A stretch of DNA of 64,000 bases from Acanthosoma haemorrhoidale. Lineage: Eukaryota; Arthropoda; Insecta; Hemiptera; Acanthosomatidae. Made by a program: the position numbers and the translations under genes. The notes beneath the pieces are model-generated. The model did no database searches. It was not told where the DNA came from and was given only the letters and a program-made list of their open reading frames with translations. This document shows positions 49,236 through 58,956 of this stretch, piece by piece (position 1 is the first letter of the stretch; each line of letters opens with the position of its first letter). The stretch spans positions 89,839,333 to 89,903,332 of the forward strand of contig OV884013.1 of the NCBI GenBank assembly GCA_930367205.1, in the 5' to 3' direction.

Positions 49236-49350
49236 AGCGACCCCAGTAGTAAGACCCGTCATGAAGCAATTGTCCAGGTCATAGCTTAATCAACTCTCAC
49301 TTCGTCACTAGGGCTAGGGAAACTGGGCACCCCCTCGTGACGACCCGACA
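49236..49350 (+). mobile_element. 3' LTR fragment of the gypsy element
   Basis: 115 bp matching only the last part of the LTR family (AGTAAGACCCGTCATGAAGC, CTCACTTCGTCACTAGGGCT, CTCGTGACGACCCGACA). It joins directly to the pol end, so the LTR start and the polypurine tract region are deleted. Confidence 0.85.
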
Positions 49351-50914
49351 TGTCTAGTAAACGGCAGATTGGCCAGACAAACGGAGAGCTCTTCAGAAAA
49401 TTGACAAAGCAACACGTAGTGTACTCTAAGTTCAAGTTAGATTTTACTGTTTTATTTTGGAGTGGTTTTGAGTCACCAGAAGCGTCTAATCCTCCTAATA
49501 CAGAGCTTTCTTTCAAATCATTAACACAGGCTAGAGTTTCACAATTTGACAATGTCTAACTGTTATAGTTGCATCGTTTTATTTTATATAGAAAAATGAC
49601 GCCTCAACTAGAGCATACAGGATTTGATTTTAGGTTACTTTTTTTTATTATAACATTACAAGCTCTCTATTTATTCCATAGTATATTGAAGTTGTTTGGT
49701 ATCAGTTCTTCTCATTATTTATAGCTTAAAATTTACTAAAGCGTCATATTTTACAATAGTGACAACAAAAATCCACCTCCATAAAAATCTTTACTGAAGA
49801 TTTACGTGCTGCTTTCCTTCACTTCAGCTGTGTTCTAGACAATGAGTATTATAAATATATCAAATGAAAGTGTTTTTTTTATAGAAACGTTTTGCTTCAC
49901 ATTCTGTGTTTATCGTGTTTTCAATCTGTTTGTATATTTTTTTATTTAATCACTACTTGATATTAGAGACAAACAAAAATGGCCACATCAAAAAAGAGTA
50001 CTGTAATCAATATAATTTTCACTTTTTATTCGGATACTGAATATGTAATTATGTTTTATTATCTTTGTTTTATTTTATTGTTTTTGTCGTTACTCAAGAT
50101 AATTCAGGGGGTTGAAATTGAAAAATTTATGAAATGTAGACGCTGTCTTTCTGTAAAGAAAGATAAACTTAAATATACGAAATAAAGCTGGACTCCAGTA
50201 GGAAGTGGCTAAGATGAAGCTAAGAGGCGAGCAAGTGAGCATTAAGGTGGCTGAAGACGGCGTGGAAATCTTTTACTGTCATGGGCCAGCATTCAGATGG
50301 GTCTGCGAACGTGAGCTGGGTCAAATCCCAACTATACTATTTACCAGCCTAGTATGTCTACTTAGAGTGCAAGGTTTATATTTGGTTAAAGAGGACTCAA
50401 ACGTCATGTTCCATGTGAGCAGTTGCTCTAAATGGGACTGTCACAGAATCAGACAGTAGTATAACTTCTCTATTCCAGAGTTCATGATTAGACTTGGTCT
50501 AGTTAAATCATGGATCAGTATCCTGACCATTCGTTTGGTCACTATTTAAAGGCCCGACATTGCTTTAAACCACTAATGAAATGAACTCTCTTGAAACATA
50601 CATATTAGCCAAAATAATTTACGTAGAAAAATAAAAAATAATATCGAGATATCGCGAGACTGAGGTGCAGGCGTTTCTTAAAAACTCAAAAATCAATATC
50701 AACATCTGAACCATTGATATATGTAAATGTTATTGGAATATACTGTAACATTTAAATTATCCAATTTATATTTTTGCATTTAAAAACTTTTTTTTTTAAA
50801 TTACGAACTAATTCTGTTTGTTAATAAATTATAGTCTTAAAAATATCTTAAGCTTGGAGAAAGTCAGAACTCATATATAGCTTCTGTGTTCAGATTTTAG
50901 AAATGTTAATAATT
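49351..50914. other. intron DNA with three unrecognised open frames
   Basis: Plus-strand frames at 49350-49559, 49979-50185 and 50205-50459 are 60-85 codons long with no domain I know. The last (MKLRGEQVSIKVAEDG and onward) is GC-richer than its flanks and could be an exon or repeat piece. Otherwise AT-rich. Confidence 0.35.
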
Positions 50915-51096
50915 AGCAAAACGAGCCAAATATTTTTACTCAGGTCTCTGACCCAACAACTTACCTTGATAAGTTACATCCTCATTGTACTATTCTTAAA
51001 ACCCTGAGGTATGAGCATTTTTTTTTTATCCCCAATATTTACGTTACAGCCTTATTGACGTTAGTCATTTTGGACGTACAAGTGTGACCCATTTAT
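50915..51096 (+). repeat. direct repeat, copy 1 (about 170 bp)
   Basis: Shares, with gaps, AAACGAG, the CTGACCCAACAA block, GAGCATTTTTTTTTAT, CAGCCTTATTGACGT, GTCATTTTGGACG and AGTGTGACCCATTT with 51985-52152 in the same order and orientation. Confidence 0.8.
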
Positions 51097-51984
51097 GAGT
51101 CTGGCACCGTATAGGCAAACCACCAATAACAATAACACAACACAAATACAACAACGATACCAGTTGTTTGGATATTGATAGCAAGATACCCCTTCTATAA
51201 TTTCTGTTATGCAGAGAGATAAAATCACCTCTCAGGTCGAAACCGCTACGCCAACGTGATAGACAGTTTAATTCACCCCTCCTCCCCTCCGTCCCGTCAG
51301 GCATCAACATCCACGAAATGCTTCGAGACGGTGATATCATATTTGGGTTTTGCGGAATTAGCGTGATCCCAAACTGAATTTCCGCCTGGCGAGCTTGAGA
51401 TCGAATTCATGAGGCGCAGGATACCCAGTTATCACCCTGATTGCCTCAAACCCGCCTCGGTGGGGACAAAACTTTATTCGTAGATCTGTGCCAGCTTGGA
51501 TATCTATTTGGGATTCTGATCGCACCCTACCAGCACACGGTGGGGTGGGAAACCTTCAAAGTTGGCCATAAATCTAACTTGATATTTTCTTTTTGTTAAA
51601 ACTTCTTGCCAACAAATATTTTTGTCTCCAATGTATTCTTTTTCACTTACTACTTTAAAGGTAGTGGCCCCACTACTACGAAAAAAGGCGTTTCTCAAGG
51701 ATTAGAAAGAAAAATTATCCCATAGCAAAAAAAAAAATGTTGTGACGATAATTAAATGTACAGCGATTGTACATTATTAAAACGCAAAAGAGACTTCATA
51801 GTGTTTTACATTACTTGTATTTCGCTGATAGAGATTATTCTGATATTTTTTCATAATGTTCTGACGGAGGGCTTCTTAAATTTTCGTATTTAAGATTTTT
51901 CCGCTTGACTATAGACGTAGAAGCTTAAAAAATTGAATTATGCAATTTAGATTATTTAAAAATGCTTGATGTTTAAAAAATACA
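51097..51984. other. spacer between the direct repeats
   Basis: The interval 51100-51570 is GC-richer (for example CAAACCCGCCTCGGTGGGGA near 51448) but has no recognised coding content. The rest is AT-rich. Confidence 0.4.
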
Positions 51985-52152
51985 AGCGAAACGAGTAAAA
52001 TATTTTCGCTAATGTCTCTTACCTAACAAGTTAAGACATTCTAATGCGTGTTATTCTTCAAACCGTCAGGTTCGAGCATTTTTTTTTATATTCCTGATGT
52101 CCAGCCTTATTGACGTATGTCATTTTGGACGCTAAAGTGTGACCCATTTTAC
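51985..52152 (+). repeat. direct repeat, copy 2
   Basis: Second copy of 50915-51096, about 1.07 kb downstream and somewhat diverged. The last 60 bases are the best conserved. Confidence 0.8.
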
Positions 52153-52396
52153 ATAGAAAAATAAAATGTCAGGTAACCTATCCGCACATGTACTAGTAAA
52201 CCGTATAATCAAATCACCAGTTTTCTTCATTATCTAAAGTGCTCAGAATAAGTTCTTCCTAAGAATATATCGAAAAATGATGACACCTCTAGTATCTAAT
52301 TTTCGGTTGTAGTCCCGGAAGGGTTTGACATTTTAGGGTCAGAAAAACTGCTTAAATTTGGTTCGTCTATCATTTTATGTGTAAACTGTGTTATTA

Positions 52397-52497
52397 CGAG
52401 GGCGGGCTGAAAAATTTCCGACCTAACAAAGCTTTTATTTTACTAGCTTTTATTATCATCTTCATGTTGAGGTCGGAAACTTTTCAGACCACCTTTG
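52397..52497. mobile_element. miniature Tc1/mariner-like inverted-repeat element
   Basis: 101 bp bounded by TA on both sides (52395-52396 and 52498-52499). The left end is CGAGGGCGGGCTGAAAAATT then TCCGACCT; the right end, read inversely, is CAAAGGTGGTCTGAAAAGTT then TCCGACCT. The arms leave only about 40 bp of centre. The TA target and terminal sequence fit a non-autonomous mariner-group element. It lies 54 bp downstream of the APCDD1 exon B donor. Confidence 0.85.
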
Positions 52498-52551
52498 TAT
52501 TACCTGATATGCATATGTAAAAATATAAACATGTACATGACTATACCCCAC

Positions 52552-52778
52552 CTGCCACAATCCTGGTGGCCCACAAGTGAGGTCTTGAGACAGACTCTTG
52601 ACCAGGCCTTCGTCGTGGAGCGTGAGGGAGGCCCTGAGGACCCTGAAGTCGTAGTCGATGGCCCCAGGTATCCTTTTGCGAGTGACTTCGCTGAGTATGC
52701 CTTCTGCCGAGGCGGTCAGGGTCGGCGATGTGCACATGGCGTCTTGGTAGAACTTGAAGTCGGCCTGCCAAGAACTGC
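52552..52778 (-). CDS. APCDD1: APCDD1-like exon B (middle of second APCDD1 domain)
   Basis: Internal exon of 227 bp: two bases completing a Gly codon, then 75 codons. The acceptor is TCTTTACAG (from 52779 upward) and the donor is CAG followed by GTGGGG at 52551-52546. Its peptide runs from SSWQADFKFYQDAMC through a Thr/Ser-rich strand and a Gly-Ala-Ile-Asp-Tyr-Asp-Phe segment to LTCGPPGLWQ. This follows human APCDD1, where the equivalent stretch contains Trp-Glu-Gly-His-Tyr, a Cys-Lys-His-Pro-Thr, a Gly-Gly-Thr-Glu turn and Cys-Gly-Ala-Glu-Gly-Ser-Trp-Gln. Both expected cysteines are present. The donor was chosen because it restores the Trp-Gln-x-Gly junction with exon C. A small inverted-repeat element lies only 54 bp into the following intron. 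Confidence 0.87.
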
Positions 52779-53955
52779 CTGTAAAGACAAGACAAACTAT
52801 GTAACGATAACTTGAAAATTTAAAAAGCTAGGTAAAAACATTATTAACAAAAGCAGGAGGTAGTGGGGTACTGGTTGAAGACAGGCAGGAAGGTGTTCTG
52901 GACTAGTAAGACAGCGCCTAGAATATCTGGTATTTAACATTTGATAGTCCCGCACTACCGGACAGCTATGCAGTATTGACGATTTGAACCCCGTGCAATC
53001 GCGTTTGCCTGTTTATATAATTACATCTGGATACTCAGTGTTTTTTTTTTTTAATAGTAATAATAAATTAACAACAAATTTTCATTACTTTGTTTTAAAG
53101 TAATATATACATAAATATAGCATACATTTTTTACTGTTATGTTGATCAATAGTCAAAAAATATTTTAATGCTGGGAACACTAACAAAACCCAACTAATTA
53201 GAAACTAATTAAATTAAAACATAATGATTAAATGAAACAGAAAGTGAATGAAAAAAAAGATAACATATTTTGAAATAAGTAAGATTTTTTTTTGTTACCA
53301 GTTGAATATTAGTTCTACTTAAAGAGAAGTTTGCTTCTTTCTAAAAGTTTCCTTTCAATATACTGAATACAAAGTTCAATTATTTAGCCTTTTATTTTTC
53401 AAAGACAACCTTTTCATTGCAACTGAATGATGAAAATTGCCTTGTTGGTAAATAATATTTATTTAATAAATGTTGTTCATAGGGATAGTGATTCTAGTAT
53501 ACCTTCAGGATACCTTCGTGACCTTCACCTATCATTTTCTACCGTAGCACAGTGGTCTGAATTCTCCCATCATGGTGCAAAAAATCGAATAAAGAAACTT
53601 TTTAAAATTTAAGCTGGCCTATCTATCTTTTGGGTTTCAGTAGGATGTCTGGTGCTCTTGGTAAAGTTGGTTTGATTTTTGGATTATCCGTTTTAACGCT
53701 GTTTTCGGTAAAATATGGTGGTTTTACACTTCTATATCTAGCAGCCCACATATGCAAGTCAATTTCTATGTAAAGATGTTTTTCTGGCTCATTTATAATA
53801 CACTAAAAGTATTATTTAATGAGGCCCAAACAATTGTTATATCTTTAGATGTAATATAATGTTACATTTCTAAAGTGAGACATATTTTTTATCGGAAATT
53901 CGAACTTTAGGGAGGCAACAAAAATGTTCTTCACGCTTCATCACGAAGTTATTTC
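52779..53955. other. AT-rich intron DNA
   Basis: Intron between APCDD1 exons A and B; nothing recognised beyond T-runs. Confidence 0.4.
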
Positions 53956-53959
53956 TGTT

Positions 53960-54795
53960 ATTGTATATATGTTGTAAATTGGTTATAATATGCTGTAAAT
54001 TAATTTAAACAAATGTAAATAACATAACCAAACCATAAGTCATATCAGTATAAATATTGTAAACAATAAAAGACGCAGCTGCAAAAAACTAGTCAGAGGT
54101 CCTTGAAGGGGAAGTCAGGTAGCTCCTAGGAGCTGGGTGGGTCCTCAAGCGTCACCTTAACCCTGCAACTTGGTTGGTCAAAATAAAACCCCAGATCATT
54201 GGTTACTGGGGGCTGTATATACCCCCTAGTTTTAGCCAATAATTCATTTTAACTACGTCTCTCTGCACTGGTGCTTCCAGCTGCACTGATGTTTAAATAT
54301 TTGGCCTTCTCATTTATGAAAACCACTGCATCTCTCTTTCCTAACATCGCTACGTTTTAGTCCGGCCTTGTCAGGCCCCACACTTTCCTAGTGGGATTCT
54401 CTGTCTTCGTCTCGCTAAAACTAGCACCTCCTTGTGAGAAACCTCTCCCTCGCAGAGGACGGTTGCCGTGACCTTACAAACTTTACCTAGTAGCGTCTCC
54501 CACAGCAATCCAGTCTGCTTCTCTCCGGTTCACACTCGCCGTGGGGATCCGGACGGTTTTTGCCTACCCTCAGATACCGAGTGTGAATTCGTGGTCATTC
54601 CAAGACCACATAAAATACCTTCGCTACCTGCCCTATACCTCTTATCCTGAACACACTGCACTGTCGGGGCACATATTTAACAGATATGGAGTCAGATAGT
54701 GCAGTAGTGAGACCCGTTATGTCCAGGTCATAGCCTAATCAACCCTCACTTCGTCACTAGGGGGTAACTAGGCACCCCCTCCTGACGTCCTGACA
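53960..54795 (+). mobile_element. gypsy-type LTR lacking its 5' end
   Basis: Carries CATAAGTCATATCAGTATAA, AACAATAAAAGACGCAGCTG, the AGGTAGCTCCTAGGAGCTGG block and the shared 3' half, ending CCTGACGTCCTGACA. The TGTAGCGACCGC start is missing. The central part closely matches 56800-57000 in the next LTR. No target duplication is recognisable. It lies antisense in the APCDD1 A-B intron. Confidence 0.85.
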
Positions 54796-56440
54796 AACAT
54801 CATCAAGTGCTTTAAATTCTAAAGAGAATTGAAAAAAAAAATGTTTTTAATAATTAAATTTATTAACTTATTTTCATACAAATAAATAATAATTATTATT
54901 CATCATTTAATGAATAATTAATTTATACTATTTTTATTTACTATCGTAAATAGATGCAAACTAAAGTCTTACGAAGTGAAATCACAATTGGTGTAAGAAC
55001 TCCGAATAACAAGTGCAAGAGAATTGTTTGCACCATGATGGGAGATTTCAGAACACTGTTCAGATGTAAATAACTAATTTATTCAGAATGTCCATGGAGA
55101 AAACGATGAGACTCCCCAGGTGATAATTGAAGGGTTGTCATACATTTCAAATTAGTGTTGTTCAACACATTAAATTATTATTGTGTTTTACTGTAGTTTA
55201 ATCTATGTCAACTCATAATTACTGGAGAAACAAAATAATTCTTGAAAATCGTAACTGAATCAAAACGGATCTTAAACATCTGGAACCAATGTATAATGGT
55301 AATAAATGTGATCTCTATTATGCTATTGTACGCACATGAAAACAGCCCAGTTTTAGTGAAATGTGCAGTATTATGAACACGAATGTCACAATAAATTTCC
55401 CATGCTGGGGTATGGTGGTCACATATGACAAAGCTCCAGGGAATACTATGCTTGCTTATTCCACCCTCAGGGATGATATAGAATCGCAAGCAGAATTTGA
55501 TGAGATCGCTCGACATTAAAATCGATTCTTGTAATCAACAGGGCAGCAATATAGCCGCTCCAGGCTCGACCAGTGAACTGACATATATATCGGTTAATTT
55601 ATTATCTCAGACAAATTATCGTAAAACAACTTTTTTTTTCTTTTAACAACAATAATTTAAACAATTTTAATTGATTGTTTCTTGAAAATAACAACAAGTT
55701 GTTTTGAAGTATAGTTTTTTTTATTATTTCCAATCTTTTACTTATTTTTTTTAACTCTGCAAACACCTTTGAAACTTTCGTTTATTGTATTAATTATGTT
55801 TTATGTAATAAATCTCGTGCATTTTTACATTTTTTATGTAGTTCGTACCGTCTGTGGTGTTCTGCGACTTGCAAGCCTAGACAGTGTTTTAGAAAACAAC
55901 AAACTTCAATATTAGCAAGACGCTATTGGTGTTGATATTGCAATTAAAATGTAAATGAGAAGCGATAAGTGAACCTTTTTTTAAAACAAATTTGTCTAAT
56001 TTCTGTTTCTAATCTTGTTAAATTAAATATGCTGAATATTTTTGATTTTAATTTACAAACGGTTCTCTTCACTTCTTTACAAAACTGTGTTTTGTCTTTC
56101 ATATATTTTATAAATTAATAGTAACGGTTTAAAAATCTTGTGAAAATCCATTAATACTTAATAGCATTGTTAAAACGTGCTATGTTTGAGACTTTGACTG
56201 AGAAATATGTGGTTATTTCTTGAACTTCATGAAATAGTTTTAGAAAGAAGTGATATTTAGATGCACAAATTTGAAAGCATAATTTTCTTTTTTGTTAGTC
56301 TAAAACTGTTGACTATCCTGTACCTTCTTCATATTTGGCATACGAAACCACTTGGGGGTAAGCTTAATTTTCTTCTGGTTAATATGTGGTTGCTGCCAGA
56401 TGTTGATAAATAATATTTACATAAAAACTTCTTTACCTTG
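54796..56440. other. AT-rich intron DNA
   Basis: No recognised gene. A 102-codon minus-strand frame at 55208-55516 (starting MSSDLIKFCLRFYI) is less AT-rich than its surroundings but has no known motif and no partner exon. Confidence 0.35.
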
Positions 56441-57525
56441 TGTAGCGACCACTAACTACATAAGATAAATCACTCTATACTATATTGTATATACATATAT
56501 TGTAAACAAATGTAAATAACATTAAAAAAATATATTGTAGACAAATGTAAATAACATGAACAAAATATAAATCATTGTAAATGTCTTAAGCAATAAAATG
56601 GGGGGTGCCAAGTAGTTAGTTACATGAGATGGGTCACAGCTGTCAGTCCCAGGTAGAAGGCCAGATGGGACCGCAAGACCCTGCCAGCTCTCCCAGAGGA
56701 CAAAGAAGTCATTTACCATTGGTTACACTAATCTCGATGATGGTTGGCTAAGGACAAGGCTGGCCGGGTACCTTAGGCGGTGGTCTACTCTGAAAACCTG
56801 GCTGGAAAAACTAGTCAGTGGCCCTTGAAGGGGGAGTCAGGTAGCTCCTAGGAGCTGGGCGGGTCCTCAAGCGTCACCTCAACCCTGCAACTTGGATGGT
56901 CAGAATAAAACCCCAGATCATTGGTTCCTGGGGGCTGTATATACCCCTCAGTTATAGCCGATAATTCATTTTAACTACGTCTCTCTGCACTGGTGCTTCC
57001 AGCTGCACTGATGTTTAAATGTTTGGCCTTCTCATTTATGAAAACCACTGCATCTCTCTTTCCTAACCTCGCTATGTTTTAGTCCGACGTCGTCAGGCCC
57101 CACACCATCCCAGTGGGGATCTCTGCCTTCGTCTCGCTAAAACTAGCACCTCCTTAGGAGAGACCTCTCCCTCGCGGACGACGGTTGCCGTGGCTCTGCA
57201 AAATTTCCGAGCAGACCTCCTGTGGCAATCCAGTCTGCCTCTCTCCGGTTCACACTCGCCTTTGGGAACCGGACGGTTTTCGCCTACCCCCCAGATACTG
57301 AGTGTGAGCTCGTGGTCATTCCAAGACCACACAAACTACCTACAGCAGGTCATAAACCTATGCCTCTTCTCCTGAACATAGTGCACTTTCGGAGCACATA
57401 CCTATCTAAAAATAGAGCAGATAGTAAAGCCGTCATGAAACGATTGACTAGGTTATAAACTCAAACAACCCTCACTTGTCACCAGGGCTAGGGTAACCAG
57501 GCACCCCTCTCGTGACGACCCGACA
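56441..57525 (+). mobile_element. long gypsy-type LTR
   Basis: Starts TGTAGCGACCACTAACTACA and ends CTCGTGACGACCCGACA, 1085 bp. It contains two alternative middle modules in series: the AATAAAATGGGG and GTCACAGCTGTCAGTC module seen in the truncated LTR at 5292, then the CTAGTCAGTGGCCCTTGAAG module seen at 54091. An internal repeat of AAATGTAAATAACAT occurs near 56506 and 56541. The flanks CCTTG and CTTTC are not a convincing duplication. The minus-strand open frame at 57093-57332 has an open counterpart at 43182-43370, but it looks like a by-product of GC-rich LTR sequence. Confidence 0.9.
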
Positions 57526-57788
57526 CTTTCTATAAGTAATCTCTTAACATACGGGTAGATTAATATAGCTACTCCTAAACAACAGATCTACTTTAAAGTT
57601 TAATGGAGCGGCGTACGTTAGACCGGATCATATTTACACAGTTTTTTCATTTTTATAATTTTTTGTATTGCAGTTATTTACATACTTTACTGAATTACTT
57701 AAGATTTAGCTCCATTTTTACCCTTATGAAGAGCCACATACTATGATCATTTATACGTACTCAATATTTTTAAAAATTTAGTCACCTG

Positions 57789-57835
57789 TGTAAACACGCC
57801 CCTAAAAGGCACAATGGGGGAGGGGCATGTTTACA
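57789..57835. repeat. 15-bp inverted repeat near a pogo-like relic
   Basis: TGTAAACACGCCCCT (57789-57803) and AGGGGCATGTTTACA (57821-57835) are inverse with one mismatch. Related GTTTAC motifs occur at 57851, 58634, 58646 and 58675, and GTGTAAATTTGCCCCT at 58941-58956. Confidence 0.75.
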
Positions 57836-58069
57836 GAGTGCATAGGGTAAGTTTACACACTTTTAAAATTAAGACATTTAAGGATACTAAATTCGGAAAT
57901 AAAATAATAAGTAAAAACGTAAATAAAATACGATAAATAAACGATATTAGTCAGTTTTATTACTATAGAATATGCCATTAAGTGTTGTCTATATATTTTT
58001 ACATTAATGTAATAGGCTATTATTAAATTTATTATTTATTAAATAACATATTTTTATATTGATGCAAAA

Positions 58070-58490
58070 AAAAAGAAAAAAAAGAACCTTTTTCAATAGG
58101 TCTACTGTGATCATAAGCACATATCTTACACTGGGTGCATTTTATCCACTATGCACCAGGTTTTGATTGTTAATTAGTTTTTATTGAATTAGCAGTATGT
58201 AAAAGCACAGTTTTCATCGTCAATTACGCTATCTGATTCACATAAATCGTCATCTATGTGTTTCCTTATTTTTCCTTTTTTTGCTGTTTCTTTTTTCTTA
58301 AAAAAACAATATTTTTTGTAGATTTTTGTTTCTTGATATTGATAATAGCTATCTTTCTATGTTCTGCTTTCAATGCATCTATGGCAGACGTACCTATAAT
58401 AATAGCAGTTTGCTTCTTCTTCTTGCCTTTATTAGTCCTTTTTCTTGGACATGCTTTTTCAAATGGCCGCACTGCTTCAGGCGTTGGGAA
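58070..58490 (-). pseudogene. pogo/Tigger-like transposase C-terminal relic
   Basis: The minus-strand frame reads FPTPEAVRPFEKACPRKRTN, KGKKKKQTAIIIGTS and AIDALKAEHRK. This is the characteristic tail after the DDE domain of CENP-B-like (pogo/Tigger) transposases: a Pro-Glu-x-x-Arg-Pro-Phe motif, then a basic Arg-Lys-x-x-Asn-Lys-Gly stretch and a Thr/Ser-Ala/Pro-x-x-x-x-Leu motif. After a break, HIDDDLCESDSVIDDENCAF and WIKCTQCKICAYDH (near 58110-58148) give an acidic segment and a Cys-x-x-Cys end, also usual for that group. The DNA-binding and catalytic regions are missing. Confidence 0.7.
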
Positions 58491-58956
58491 CGACCTAGTA
58501 CTGGATGCCTAGTGACCTAGCGACGGATAGCCTGACTTTTTTTTAAAGATTACCCATTTCTAATCAATTCCTCTGCCATCTTCATTATCCATGTTTGGAT
58601 CCATAGAGGATTTATTGGGCTTTTTTTTTGTATGTTTACGCCAGTGTTTACGCACAAAAAGAAGTCATCAAAATGTTTACACGCTTTGAAGACTGAAACC
58701 ATTTGTTCGTGAGCTATATATTCAACTGAAAACTCAAAGGAACAGCCTAACTAGGATAAACTATCATAAATTGTAAAAAAATAAATAGTATAGTTATTAT
58801 AATTGCCGATATAGTAAGTAGATACTCCGGACTCCAAACACTCTCTGGAGACTGGCGTCCATGCTATTAGTGGCCTCAGAGACTCGTCTGAAATGCCTAG
58901 TGCTGCGCTCTGACCAGAAGTTTGTAACTATATGAGCACTGTGTAAATTTGCCCCT

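Larger units (their letters stand above)
46981..49350 (+). mobile_element. decayed, rearranged Ty3/gypsy retrotransposon
   Basis: From left to right: a duplicate of the pol 3' end with a purine-rich tract (46990-47105), gag-like sequence, an RT/RNase H remnant, an integrase remnant, and a truncated 3' LTR ending CTCGTGACGACCCGACA. The LTR end identifies the parent of the solo LTRs in this window. There is no 5' LTR. Most of protease and RT is missing and stops break every frame, so this is an inert copy in the large APCDD1 intron, antisense to the gene. Confidence 0.85.

Noticed and set aside
52495..52815. 106-codon plus-strand frame as a gene
   Set aside because: Shadow of APCDD1 exon B on the other strand.
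58258..58512. 84-codon hydrophobic plus-strand frame as a membrane protein
   Set aside because: The opposite strand carries a recognisable pogo/Tigger tail rich in Lys, which reads as Phe/Leu-rich in reverse.
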